A stretch of 64,000 bases of DNA from NCBI GenBank assembly GCA_029582165.1, contig CM055870.1, forward strand, positions 5,141,832 to 5,205,831. The letters run 5' to 3'. Below are positions 25,973 through 39,014 of this stretch, piece by piece (within the stretch, counting starts at the first letter, position 1; each line of letters starts with the position of its first letter). The notes under the pieces were generated by a model, which was not told the DNA's origin, searched no databases, and worked only from the letters and a program-made list of their open reading frames with translations. Position numbers and translations under genes: made by a program. The DNA comes from Portulaca oleracea (Eukaryota > Streptophyta > Magnoliopsida > Caryophyllales > Portulacaceae).

Positions 25973-27677
25973 TGATGGAAGTGAGTACGTAATTTTGTTT
26001 GGGTAATTGGTGCGGGTTGCGCCTGCCTTATTCCGGGGCAGATTTCCCTCCACAATATAAATCGGTCTGCTTTCGGCGCCGAAGGTAGTTAGGCGGTTAC
26101 TTAGCCCCCTTTACCAACTTCCCCCACCCCTACCTTCCTCCAATGATAAATTACCCCAAAAAATAAAATTTTATTACAAAGTAATGTCTGTGATTAGTTA
26201 TTTGTCATTGTCTATTTTACAATATTTATTACCTGAATTTATTTTTTTAACTTTACAACATCGGTGACCGAGTTGTATTGATCTTATATTGATTTATTTT
26301 TTTTTTATCTCTTTATGATTTAATATACTCATTATTTCTATTTCCATGAATAATTTGATCGTTCGATTTTGAATTTATTTGCTTTGCCCGTGGTCTTTGC
26401 TATTTTAGAAATAGACTATAAATTCGGGTTATAAATTCATAATGGACTGTTCACCCGTCGTGTTGTAGACTGTTTTCTTTCTTATGTAGTGTTTGTGTTC
26501 ATGGTGATACTGATAAAGGAAGAAGCATTGAGGAAATTTACGAATTGAGGTAAATATAGAAAGATAAGGTACAAAGAAAAAGCGCGAGTGAGGGCAAATA
26601 AAGAGGGAAGATAGTAAAAACATGCTAATGCTAACATTACGACTATGTGGAAGTCAAGATTTTTTTTTCTTTTTCAAAAAGGTCAACAAAATATTCTAAT
26701 ACCGCGTCAAAAACCCATCGAATTGGTTACGAAAATGAGGATATGGGCGTAAAGAGAGCAAGAGTATAGAGACAAGGACTAAAGGATGAGGGAAGAAGGA
26801 AGAAAGGGAGCACATGTCTAATACTAACATGGTGGGTTATTTAGAAGTCAACGAAAAATATTTTAAAAACAATAAACACAAAAACCTTTTGACATCGTGA
26901 TAGAAAATCGTCGAGTTGATTCAAAACAACTAAGTAGCAATCAACTAAAAGTCCATCTCACTACGTTATATTTCAAAAATTCGAATTATCATTGCTTATT
27001 ATTCAAAGTACGAATCATCGTAATTAAAATATTCTAAAATAAATAATTAAAATAAAATAGAGCACATATCGTTCAAAGCTCAAGCAAGCTTGACGGGGAA
27101 GAAGACAAATTTCCCCCCCCCCCCCCGATTATTTAAAGCCCGAAAATGACTAAAGATTCAATCCACATAGCGGAAGAAGCACAACTTAGATTATGCAAAA
27201 TATTATGATCAAATTAGATTTGGAGCATATCGCATCTTTTGATTGGATTGTATTGAATTGAATTAGACAACTAACGTAAGTGACCAATTCAAATTGTATC
27301 CTCAAGTCTAACATTAATAAAACAGTCGCCAATAATGGTGAAGTGAGTTTCGGTTAGGCTTGACTGAAGAAGTCAAGTCGTTACAAGCTACCTCAATTTG
27401 AATAGTCTTAACTTTACACCTAACTTTTATGCCCTTGCTTGCTTTCCCCCCCTTTTTTAAGTTTAATTCTTTTTTAAGTTTAATTCTTTATTGGTAGATA
27501 AATAGATTGAACACAAAGTAGGTTTGCGATTCCCCCCTCCCGCCCCCCCAAAAAAAAAAGTATGTTTGCGATTCTTGAAGTAAACTTGAATTGTTAGTTT
27601 GAAAATGTGATTTGAATGAATCAAAGCACTCATATGATTTAAATAAGAGTTGTAATAGAATTTTAACTTCTACTTGG

Positions 27678-27808
27678 ACACCGTTTTTTTCGTTGCGTTT
27701 GCGCTGCGATAAATTGCGGTGGAAATAGTAAAAAGGCAATGATAATTTGCGGTAGATTGCGATAATTTGCGTTGCAGTTATTGCGTTAACGCACAAAAGA
27801 AAAATGTC
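27678..27808. mobile_element. GGCCTCGTTCTTTT-type MITE fragment
   Basis: ACCGTTTTTTTCGTTGCGTTTGCGC at left and GTTAACGCACAAAAGAAAAATG at right, with GATAAATTGCGGTGG units. The ends are degraded. Confidence 0.5.
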
Positions 27809-28013
27809 TTATATTGTCAAAACATAATTGCTTTGTTATTATATCATAGTATTTTCATTATTATGTATCATAACGACCAATTTCAAATAGGCTTAGCCCT
27901 TTTACAACCAAGTGCGACGCCTATCACAAATGTGCTCGGCTAGTTGACACAACGGATTTGCGATCAAAGAAATTAGTGGCACCACGTCTACTTCAAATTC
28001 ATGATACTTTTAA

Positions 28014-28290
28014 AGCTATGTTTTTTTATATCATACTATATCGCATCTACCACAATTTACCACACCAACCATAAATCATCACATATTACAATAACCACAC
28101 TTTACTACAACAACTGTAATTTTCTCTCACCTCACTTTTCACTTTTATCTCTCCTCACCTACCATACGAACCATTCTTACCACAAATTTTACCATAACTT
28201 ACCATACTGGACCACATAATATCACACTATCCACATTTTTACCATGTTTACCGTTACGACACTTGCCCATTACAGAAAAGAACAAGGTCT
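28014..28290. mobile_element. GGCCTCGTTCTTTT-type MITE
   Basis: ACCACAATTTACCACACC and CACAAATTTTACCATAAC units, right end GAAAAGAACAAGGTCTT. Sense as in the 18600 copy. Confidence 0.5.
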
Positions 28291-29107
28291 TAGTACAAGT
28301 ATATATAGGATCGGATCAGCACGATGACAAGTTCTGTAAGTTAATTAATTTCCACTTTAAGTTCTGTAAGTTAATTAATTTCCACTTTGTCTTAAGAATA
28401 CCATCGACCATGAAAAGATTGATTAGGGCTTTTGATTCTCCGCCCCTAGGAAAGAAAAAAAAGAAACTTATCCTTGGATTTGCTTCAATAAGGCAGGGAG
28501 TAATGTACTACTATCCAACAAGTGTGATATTTTATGATCTTTTTCCCAAAGATGTGTAAAGTGTAAAACACAGCTAGAAAAAGAAGAATAAAAAGCCAAA
28601 TCCTCTTTTTTCAATCTTTTCAGTTATCCAATAGAACCAAAAAATATGTAGTAATGACTTGGCCTGGCTTTATCAATCAAACATCCATTATCAAAAAATA
28701 CTCCTATCAAGACAACCCATTGCCTTCACATGGGGACATCACATAATATACATACACTCTCGTGCTAAAAAAGGCTTTCCATTTACTCATGAATCATCAC
28801 AACTTCAATGTACTTTTGTTTAAACATAAACAGAACAGCATTCACAAGGGGAAAACTAATGACAGCGACCGACTTCTTCATCGTGTAACAAATAACGTTG
28901 CTAAGAACATGAAATAATTCACCGCGTTGAACTTTGCCTTCGATTCAAGTAATGTCTAGAGCACAAATATTGCAAGAAACCTAATAAGATGAAAGATCTC
29001 CATCTCTTTATAAGCTATCAGTAAGACTGTTCTTTGCCAGAGTAAACTACCCACAACATTTTTGTACCTATTTCTGCCCAATTCTACATTTTCTACGTAA
29101 ATCTAAT

Positions 29108-29333
29108 GGGGGGTTTGGTTGAGAAACTTTCCCGAGAAAGTTGGTTAACTTTTCCAAATTGACAAACTTCCCCATGTTTAGTTTTCCATAATATATAGAA
29201 AAGTTTTGATGTGGGACCCATTATTTCCCTCACAACCTCAGGAAGCAGTTTCTCAAGGGGGGCTAGGGAAAATCTTTCCCGGGAAAGTTTTTCCTGAGAA
29301 AGTTTTTCACGGGAAACTTTCAAACGCACCCTA
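29108..29333. mobile_element. GAGCGTTTGGTA-type MITE
   Basis: Starts GGGGGGTTTGGTTGAGAAACT and ends GGGAAACTTTCAAACGCACCC; contains CCCGGGAAAGTTTTTCC blocks. Confidence 0.65.
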
Positions 29334-29840
29334 AGTAACATTTACTTACGAGTACATAAACCACCCAAACTTACTCAAATCTACCGAACATCTACATAAC
29401 TCCACTTTAATGAAGTAGAAGCTCAAAGAATGAAAAACAGATTAAATTTTACCCTAATTTTGTCCCTTGTGGCCTCTACTCACCTGTATTTATTTATTTA
29501 TTTATTTTATTCCCATTTCAAAAGATAGAGGGGGTGAGAAATCCTGGTTGCAATGAATGATCACAAGTGTCAAAGATGATATGCAGCATGTGAGGTGATA
29601 TTGCCCCCTTTGTTTTTTACACTATTTAAAGTCATCCAATTTTGTACTCTTTTAAAAGTCCTATTGTAGTTTACTCTTTTTAAAGTCCTGTCATCTATCT
29701 ACTTTCAGAAAAAGATTACTCCCTCACAAGTCAGCCATTTTTATATACACAACTATATAGTGAAGAAACTGCCCTTTTTTGGACATGGAGAAAAGTTGTG
29801 GAGACCCCATCCTAAAAACATGATCTCTTTATACTAGGCT

Positions 29841-30089
29841 TTACACAAGGGCAAGCCATGCCTTACTCCCTCCTCCATGATTGTGGACTGGACAGCCTAC
29901 TGCAATATCCTTTTCACTAACAGCTAAAAGCCTAAAACTTACACCCCCACCAACATAAATCAACCCACAGAAACTCAAAGTGTAGTTGGAGGGAGGATTG
30001 ATTGTAATCTCCAACTTCTGCAAAGGATCTTTCGAGTTGTTAACATCGGTCACTCCGGTACTATAATCATTTCCCCGCTTTAGCAACAT
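29841..30089 (-). other. Unassigned 82-codon ORF in intergenic DNA
   Basis: The frame has a more protein-like composition than its neighbours (for example PLQKLEITINPPSNYTLS and GLIYVGGGVSFRLLAV) and a normal ATG and stop. I recognise no family, see no convincing partner exons, and it abuts a repeat-derived block on its 5' side. It may be a chance ORF, a fragment of a decayed gene or a small unannotated protein. Confidence 0.15.
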
Positions 30090-30117
30090 TATTGGTAAGC
30101 TAGGATTCTCGACTTTG

Positions 30118-30301
30118 CGAACTAGAAATTAAGAAAGTTCGTCAAGTTTTCCAAGTTGATAAATTTTCCCACATTTGGTTCTTCCTAATAGATGGGAAAG
30201 TTCTAACATGAGCCATTATTTCACTCACAAACTTAGTCAATAGTTTTCCGTGGGGTGGGGTTAGGGAGGAAAGACTTTCCCAGGAAAATCTTTCCTAGTA
30301 A

Positions 30302-30391
<90 letters not shown>

Positions 30392-30673
30392 GGAAGGTGA
30401 GATTGTAAACTGTTGAAAAGGAACAGCAACCTCCTAAGTGGAGGAATATGCTTCAGGCTTCAGAAAGTTCTAACGTGGGGCCATTATTTCACTCACAAAA
30501 TCAGTAAACAGTTTCCCGTGGGGTGGGTTGGGGGTTAGGGGAAATTTGTCCCGGGAAAATCTTTCCTAGTAAACTACTCAACGCACCATAACAATAATAT
30601 AAAAAGGGAAGGTGAGATTGTAATCTGTTGAAAAGGAACAGCAACCTCCTAAGTGGAGGAATATGCTTCAGGC
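30118..30673. repeat. Imperfect tandem segmental duplication with a microsatellite between
   Basis: Blocks 30190-30310 and 30465-30590 match (AGTTCTAACrTGrGsCCATTATTTCACTCAC ... AATCTTTCCTAGTAAACTACT), and blocks 30389-30460 and 30602-30673 match (GGTGAGATTGTAA ... TATGCTTCAGGC). Copy one is expanded by CTA and AAT repeats at 30302-30389. Confidence 0.75.
30302..30389. repeat. (CTA)n(AAT)n compound microsatellite
   Basis: About 18 CTA units followed by about 11 AAT/ATA units, sited inside the duplicated block at the point where the second copy reads CTACTCAACGC. Confidence 0.9.
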
Positions 30674-31085
30674 TGTTGAAGGTGTTTATCAAAGCCATGG
30701 GTTTTGGGGGGGTGGGGGTGTCATATGCAGATGAAAGACAGAGAGAAGTGGGTAGCATGTTTATATGAGAGAAAATTGTCAAAATAAAGCAAGGTTCAAT
30801 TCAAAACAACTAAAAGCAAGCATTGCATAATGCACAAGTCAGTTTCCAACCCATATATGTTCTCTATCTATAGAAAGCAACCCACAATAGGGTGTGGTGC
30901 AAGGAACACCCCATGTGGCACATACGGTGGATATTCGCTACCGCAAACTCATTCTTTGTGGAGCATTTAAGAGCGAGTCCCAAAAGAGAGATAGAAGAAG
31001 TAACAAAAACACAAAGGGGCATGGAATACCCTATAAAAGTTCGATGATTTGGTACAAGGTTGAAGCATCTGCTTCAGGTGAATCC

Positions 31086-31325
31086 ATAGTGAATGCTCTA
31101 AAACAATAACAGTTACCGTAACTGACTAGAGTTCTTGATGATTCTCATTGCTTTTAGGTTGAAGAATCTGGTCTCAGCTAAACACAATTAGATACCACCA
31201 ACCCAATAGTGAATGCTCTAAAACAATAACAGTTACCATAACTAACTAGAGTTCTCGATGATTCTCATTGCTTTTAGGTCCAAGAATCTGGTCTAAGGTG
31301 AACACAATTAGATCCCACCAACCCA
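31086..31325. repeat. 120-bp tandem duplication
   Basis: Two copies at a 120-base offset (31086 and 31206), starting ATAGTGAATGCTCTAAAACA. About 10 differences, including ACCGTAACTGACT versus ACCATAACTAACT. Just downstream of the OEP21 3' end. Confidence 0.85.
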
Positions 31326-31953
31326 TACACCAAATGAAGGCGAAATTCTTTTTTTTTTATTTATATTTTTTATATATATACAAAAGAAACTTCTTTTTGA
31401 GCCAGCCCACAGCATATACCGGTCATTTCAAAAGGTTAGGCGACCGGATAAGTAGGAAGGGAAAAATAAAGTAGCATGACATGACATAACTCGCCTTCTA
31501 TTCTATCATCATTTCCAGATGGAATGTAGAGAAAAGCTCAAGGAATAAACAAGGAACTTACACCTCTGGTTTTGCAAAACAAACACGGAAAGTCCCATTC
31601 CCCACTGTCCCTTGGCAACTAGCTGGGTCAACATAAACTCGCCAGACTACAAATCTCTACAAAGTGGAGTCTGCACAAGTGCCTGATAATAATAATGGCA
31701 AGGGCGACAACATAAAAGTTTATGGTGATAAGACGTAAATATTCACATGGGCAATAGCATATTCTAAACACTTAATAAGCTATCATGAGAAAATAAGCAT
31801 AAATAGGTGCCACTCAGGAAAAAACAAACGGAAAGTGCATGGGTCAGCAAAATGGCTGTCCATTTAATTTGAATTATAAGGTAGAATACACTTCAATATT
31901 GAATATTAATATGACAAGCTAACCTCCAGAAAAATCTCTATAGCAACTGTTCC

Positions 31954-34900
31954 TCACAAGTCATATCTTATATTCCACCTTCCCTTTGCATCGGCGTTAA
32001 GAGTCCAGTTGTTTTCTCTAAGCTGCATATATGGAACCTGCAACAAACCAAGGAGGAAAAAAAAACTGAGCGACGTATAAATGCAGATGATAATGTCAGC
32101 ACAAAGCCTCATATTCATCCCATGGTGAGCTTGGTGCAGGGTAAGCATATGGTTCATTGAAGGCATAAATAGTAACAGAGATTTCAGATAGCATGAAGAG
32201 AACACCAGGAAATTGATTCACACAGAAGCAAATACTAACCAAGCTGCTTTAAGATCCTATGAAAAGCTAGGCCAGGATAAAGATAAAACAAACTGGAAAA
32301 AAAAAAAAGTTGCCATTCAATAAAAGCCAAGCAACCAGCAAAGTCCAGCGCAGACATGGTAGACAAGGCAAATGAGGACTAGACTGGATTGTGCCATCAT
32401 CAATTCTAGACCATCAAATTTGGCCAATTACAAAATAACCATCACTCATGCTAATGCTAAACTGCTTACAGAAACTCAAGGCTTTGATTGTTTGACTAAG
32501 CAAATCATGTTATAAATCTGAACTCCTAAAGTAATCAGTACGAAAGTTTGCCTAAATAATAGAAGTCGGCAGTCAACAATCCATTATATTTGAACAAAGT
32601 ATCTCCAGGATTTGATATCCTAAAGCATCGCAATATCAAGAGCAACTAGGAGAACATAGTGAATATTCTGAACAACACTACGACAAAATTGCAGGACAAA
32701 ATAGTTTTAGCAATCACACAACACTAATGCAGATTAGCAGAAAGCTAGATAGGAAGTGCAACTTGAACAACTTCATGGTCACCCATCCACTATCCTTGCC
32801 AGAGGATGATCCTAATTTGTTCAAAATAACAGGGAATAGGCATCATAAATGCACAATATGGATTCGTCAATCAAAATATTATGTGAATCATAGACATCAC
32901 AGTTCACAATGAGTATCATCTTAATGGCAATCAATGACGCTGGTATGTATATTAGGGGCCTTTATTGTCCATAATTCCTACTAATTGATCTGGATACTGG
33001 TTTTTATCACCCCTAGTTACCAGTTTCATCATTCAGTTTCTTGTATGGATGTACCATAGTTATCTAAAATCTATGTAAAACTACAGGCTTTCATTCTGAA
33101 AGCAAATAAAGTATATCTAAGAGGGTTTATATGAGCATAAGGTTAAAATGGGTTGGATAAAGATGAAATTCAAGAAGACATGGGACTCTACCAATCTGTC
33201 CAAAGCAGAAACAGGCAATAAATCTCCTTAATGATGTTGCCATTAGCAATATAGTTGCTCAATTACCTTTATCTACTATAATTAGTATTCATAGCATTTG
33301 CTTACTCTATAAATGCCTATTGCCTAGCTATTCAAGTATCAAGCTATACCTAGCACATTAACTTTCAACCGACTAACATGGTAAGCTATCTATGACATCC
33401 CTGTTCTGAAAGCATTTCTTATTGATCACTTTGTGAAAGAACGACATCTGCTTCAGTTGGAAGAACTTCATTAGACAATGAAGTAAGCATTCCCTTCACA
33501 AGTAAATTTCTGTCTTTCAAGATATTACAATTGAAACTCATTATCATACATTGTTAACAAAGGCGTATTAAGATTCAATGTTTCCACTTCTCTCAAAAGA
33601 AATTTGTTGACAGCTATAAGCCCAATTTGCACACTTTTCTCCTTCTCAAAATGTCCCTTATCGATTGTCTAGAAACGGAGAATACTGTAGAGTATTACTA
33701 AAAAGGAAACTACAATATTATCGTAACATGCCCTGTTCACAAAAATTGAGAAAACGCAAAAGACAGAATCCAGCTAACACATCAGTTGATATTTCAACCA
33801 TGCAGAAACACAACACACTGGATATAGAATATTACTATATGATTATAACATCATGCAAGCATAGAATTAAAGACAAGGAATAGAGAGAGTGTAGCCTCAA
33901 CTCATATGTAGTTATTCATAATGCCAAAGAAATTAGCACATTTGCAGGATCGTGTAGGATGTAGTGGCACATGTCTTTGGTTATGAACATTATGAAATTG
34001 GAATTCTCCTCAAATTGTAATCCAGAAAATAATTGTGAAACCCGTTAAATACCAATAATGTTATAATCTCTCTGCCTCTACAGAAGTCATATTGAACTAG
34101 AAGCATCTATAACATAGACAAACCTCCAATTTTACTCTTAATATAAAACTTCTTTTGACAAATTACCCTGTCGGAATAGGCTAGCTTCTTCTCAAATTAG
34201 GTTGTGAACAACATCCTTTTTGAATAATAAGACAACTATATTCAGACTCTAGACGAGGTAGTGATCCAACAAATGGCCAGAAGATCCTCAGAAATATGTG
34301 GGAAATTGAGGGGAGGCAAAGCCTGAAGGCCAATTTCTCTATTGAGATTTTGGAGTACCACGAAGGAATCAACCAGTGAAGAGCAAAAGAATTCATATGG
34401 AAATGCATTTGTCAGCCCTTGGCAAAGGGATGTACACTGTAAGTCCTTACTTTTTCAATCATTTCATAGCCAACTTTGAGCCTCACATCTTGGTCCTTCT
34501 GAAAGTTGAAGATGCTCCACACAAACTCAGCAGCTCCTTTGGACTTTCTCTACAAAAGATTGGGGATGCAAATAAGCAAACAACGTGCAGGGTATCACCA
34601 GGCTTATTTTAAAAAGATCAACCAAAATTATGGAATATCATACAGCACAGTGACGATTTACAAACCCCATTTAAACAATACCCCACAGAGGTGAGGTGGA
34701 GGAAGAGATTGAGGGAGAACATGAATCAATCCTTTTCCTTGAGATAAACCAAACAAATGAAATGAAAAGTTCTTTAATGCAGATTTCAAATTATCTTCTC
34801 AAAGTTACTCCTCGAAAACCTCAAGTTCAACAGAGAAAAAAGGAATACTGAGGACCAATACAAAATTTTGAGCAAAATGCCGACATTTCACTCAAAGGAT

Positions 34901-36382
34901 TTCTGCTAGTAATGATTCTTTTTCTTTAACCTTTTCCTCTCCCCTCTTTTTCTGTTCCTATTAGGTCTTTTTCTTAAGTGGGGAAGGGAGAAGGGGTTTT
35001 CTGTCAACAGAATTAGAGGTACGGCAGCATACAAAATTACAAGCCAACGTCCAAGATATAGTGGTAGATTAGACACCAAAGAGAAGGCACTATGAATACA
35101 AACCTCCGAAAATTCCTTATCAGCATCACATCGCCCCTTGACATTAAAGCTCACCCTGCCATTTGATGTCACAGGGAACGCCTTCTTACCACGCACAGTA
35201 TATCGAAGCTTCTCATTCTTGTCAAATTGCACCCCCAAGCCAAGGCTCGCTGATAACTGTAGTTCACGCAGAATGAAATTGATGTTTGACGAATAGAAGG
35301 AAGAACAAAAGCTTCAAACCTTAGGTCTAAAATCTTTTCAAAATAGCTTGCTTGACTGCATACTTACATCAGGATAGAAATGCCTTAGAATTGCACTACA
35401 GTAACTGGGACCTCCATACTTAGTATCTAGCTCTCCGTGGACCTGACACAAAGAATGAACTGCTAATGAGCATGACTAAGGTATATAAAACTAACAATGA
35501 ATAACCAGTTGATGTACTGAAAGCCACTCGATCATAAACATTCCCAGGCAAAGCAAATGCATAATATATTCAGGGTTTTCCACTTTTCCCATACAATATG
35601 CCATCCATTGGATCTCCTACATACTATAGAAGTTAGATACTCGAGCACATCAATTGTTCAAATGAATCTTGAGATATATGTTCTCTTTAAGATGGACAGT
35701 TTCGTTTGTATACTGGGGTCGCTAAGGATGCACTCTTTACTATTAAAAAGAAGTTCCCAATAAATTATAGGGTTTTGGGTGCACAACAATCCCTACTTGT
35801 AGGGTTTGACTGAGAATATTCAACACTAACTTCCTGACCTCTGGCACTCCATACTTATTCACATATTTTCTTTCACTCCATACAGTTATGTGCGCTTAAA
35901 ACCCTAAATAATATCGCATAATCTCTCAACCAAACCAACAACTGATGAAGCCTGCAGCATTGAGCATATAGCTTCTTCTTCCGAAAATCACACAATGAGG
36001 AAAACTAATGAACAATTCAGGAGTTCAAATAACGCAATTGTAACCAAATTACTACATATCAACAATCAACAGGGAGCTCCAATTCAAGTTAGACAAGTCC
36101 TTTTGCTACTCTCTTCTTCTGCTTTCTTTTTCATCTGCCTCTCATATTAACAACTCCATAAATACAGCAAAATTTTTAAATCGGAAATCCAATATGTGAT
36201 CAAACAACAACAGAATTTGAAGGCAATTACGAAGCATTACTAGAACAAGCACAAGAGAACAGAAATTTGAACGGAAGAGAGGGGAAAACCTGCAAGAAAG
36301 TGAGGGAATCGACAGGAAACTTCTCCTTGGCATGAATTCGAAGAGATTTGGAAGCTCCGCTGTATCTGAGAGAAGTCTCCAT
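31954..36382 (-). CDS. OEP21: Outer envelope pore protein 21 (OEP21)
   Basis: Beta-barrel, anion-selective channel of the chloroplast outer envelope; family members pass phosphorylated sugars and are gated by ATP and triose phosphate. Exons on the minus strand: 36382-36290, 35442-35368, 35256-35104, 34549-34451, 32037-31954, all phase 0, giving 167 residues, the family's length. Recognition blocks: [21 protein letters not shown] at the N-terminus, [60 protein letters not shown], and the C-terminal RENNWTLN...WNIRYDL. There is no cleavable transit peptide, as expected for this class. Intron 4 (32038-34450, 2.4 kb) is AT-rich with no gene or clear element that I can name. The gene is preceded by a short upstream region and followed by the tandem-duplicated tract at 30-31 kb. 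Confidence 0.93.
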
Positions 36383-38186
36383 CGCTGAATATCGCGTTCG
36401 TTGTTCTTCGTCGTTCTAAAACCCTACAAACCCTCTGTTTCACACACAGAGAGTCTAGAGAGAACAGGAGAGTGACAGAGAAGGAGAAATGGTGGTTGAA
36501 GTTTTCGGTTCCGGGTAAATGAATAGTTGGGAGGACTTCGCTGGATAAGGGCACGTGCCCCATATCTTTTTCATCTTCCATAGTTACTTGAGAATTGAGA
36601 GATACCTACATTGCCCTTTTTACGTGAATTAATCGAATATTTGGATATAATTTTCCTCCTTTTATCTATTATAATTCAATTTTAATTTGAATTTAATATT
36701 AATAATTGTCTAACCCCAAAAGATTCAGTTTTGACATCAATTTCACGTCTAAGTTTTGAATCGAGTCGAATTTGACCAATCGAAATCAAATCTAGACCCG
36801 ATTTTTTACCTGCACTAATTGGAAAACACTACGTTTTGGGGGAGCATAGGCAATTCAAGGGTCATATTTGAGTCATGAGAAGTTGATGATTGGTACCCAA
36901 TTTTTTTCATGTTGGAACAAGTTGGACAATTTGAGGATTTGATTTCGAGTCAAAATCGAGTTTAGATCATAAAAATATGAGAAATATCGTTTACAAATTT
37001 TTTGTCAGCTTGGTCCATTTTAAAATCTAGATGATAAAATGTGACCGTTTGAGTTTTCCAAGGCAAGACAAATTTAAGTGTTAAGATCGAGTCAAAATTT
37101 TGTTAGCTCTAGTTCTAGGTTTAATTTTCAAGATGTTGCATATATATTACTCCACTTTCAATAGAAATTATAATTAGGGGGTTTGCATTTTCATAGTGTA
37201 TATTTTGAGGTCTATAACATTACAAAAATTTGATCGCACACCATATATGTTTTTATTTACTAACAATTTGATTCAAAATTTTCATTTTGTAATGTAGACT
37301 TGTTAATTATGTATGATTAATGGAGTTGATGTTACAGTCAATGAAGGTGATTCATCATGATCCATAATGTTCCAATATAACCATTGGTAATCCTAAGAAA
37401 GATATGACAAATAACTCGACAAAGATAATGTCAAACTTGACTTTAACCATTTTGACCCAACACGATCATGTCAAAGACAATGTAACACTGTTTGCATTGC
37501 CATGGTTCAAGTTTTCTTTTTCAAGGTCCGTGTTGAATCACACACCATATATGTTGATCTATACATCCATGTTGGCCCCTGTATGATATCCTAGACCTTC
37601 CGAGCCATTCGAGCTTATATTTTAACAATCGTTCAACATTTTCTTAACACCATACTCTTGGAATTTGCTCAACATTAAGTTGTCATGTTATCTCTTACCA
37701 ATTTAAATAAAAAAGAAGAAGTTCAAACAAAAAAGAAGTTCAAGAGGAGTTCACTTGTAGTGTTTAATTGGTATATATCTTCACATTTCGCGCGTAGAGC
37801 TTTAACCTAATATATAATTTTGTAAAAGGAGAAATGAAATTTCATCAAATAATATGTAGTTATAATTCATTATTTGAAGAATCAATTTGAGTAGTGTCAT
37901 TTAGAATTCTATGTGTGGCATTATTTTGTTTTATTATATTTTCACATAAAATAGTAAAGAAACCCCCTTGATAAATAGGGATAAAACAATGAGTTTTTTT
38001 TTCACAGCATAACCAATAAGTTTACCAACTATATTTGCAACAAAGATTACAGGGAAAACATCTCCCAAAATAAATTATATAATGCTATCAAGACTTGAAT
38101 AAATTTTTTAAGACTAAAGTTCAATGTCGTGCTTAAGCTCGGTTCTGGTGAATCTCAAAATTGCTTCCTAATATGGTAATAGACAG

Positions 38187-38465
38187 AGCTGTCAAAATTT
38201 TGTCCAATTCAGAATATTTGAATTGTCCGACTTGAAAAAATTTTGGGTCTGGACATAGATTTTTTGTCTGAATTTTGATATTGACCGAATATTCGGGCAT
38301 AAAATTTCTCTTTTTTCTATAGTTTGAACCCGATTTTAGCTTCATCCGGATTGCCCAACCCGAAATAAAACTGGGTCCGGATATAAATTTCTCGTCCAAA
38401 TTTGGACATTGACCGAATTTATCCGAACTCGAATTTAGCCGGACCCGGATTTTTGCCACCGCTAG
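38187..38465. repeat. CCGAATTC-rich dispersed repeat (copy A)
   Basis: About 280 bases, beginning GCTGTCAAAATTTTGTCC and ending GGATTTTTGCCACC, with paired halves (each containing ATTGACCGAATwTwyyCG). The reverse complement matches 58318-58584. It has no coding capacity. Confidence 0.6.
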
Positions 38466-38784
38466 TATAATAGTACCGATGTTGAATTCCCCTAACAATC
38501 CATCACAATGCAGATAATCTTGTGTGCCTCCACATACTAAACTTTCTTTACTGCTAAACCAAGATGCTGTCTTAAAAGAGTGTTAGGATAAAATTGTCAT
38601 TCGACTTTTCTTGATAGAAAAAAATGCTATTGAATTTGAAAACATTCATTAAATTATATACTTAACTTTCTTCAGGAATTAGGACTTAAAAATGCCATTT
38701 TAACTCATTGTAGTAGCAAAAAATACAACTTAATTTGAAAACATCCACTTAAAATTGTCAAACAATAAAGCATCTTGAAACTAT

Positions 38785-39014
38785 TAAGGCCCTGTTCTTT
38801 TTTGCGGTATTTTGCGGAATGGTGTGGTGAGGTGTGGTGGAATTGTGGTGGGTTATTGGTATGTGGGGTAGGTGAAGAGAGCGAATGTAAAAAGTAGAGA
38901 AGAAAAGTGAGAAGAGAGAAAAGTAATGATTTGTGATAAAATGTGGTGAATTGTGGCAAACTGCGGTATGTTGTGGTACCGCAGTTTGTCAACCGCAGAA
39001 AAGAACATGGCCTA
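38785..39014. mobile_element. GGCCTCGTTCTTTT-type MITE
   Basis: Well preserved: left AAGGCCCTGTTCTTTTTTGCGG, right CCGCAGAAAAGAACATGGCCT, about 230 bp. GTGGTGAGGTGTGGTGG units inside. Confidence 0.75.

Larger units (their letters stand above)
20994..31953. other. 11-kb gene-poor, repeat-rich intergenic tract
   Basis: No recognisable gene. Contents include AT-rich MITE-like copies (21576-21735, 22655-22912, 23326-23490, 23901-24029, 25319-25562, 27678-27808, 28014-28290, 29108-29333), microsatellites (TAA near 24645, ATT at about 25943-25972, C14 at 27113-27126), the duplicated block at 30118-30673, and a 120-bp tandem duplication at 31086-31325. One 82-codon minus-strand ORF (29841-30089) is noted separately. 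The last part, next to the OEP21 stop, is presumably its 3' UTR. Confidence 0.55.

Noticed and set aside
30501..30782. 93-codon minus-strand ORF
   Set aside because: Overlaps the duplicated MITE-derived block and a C-rich simple sequence; no protein-like conservation.
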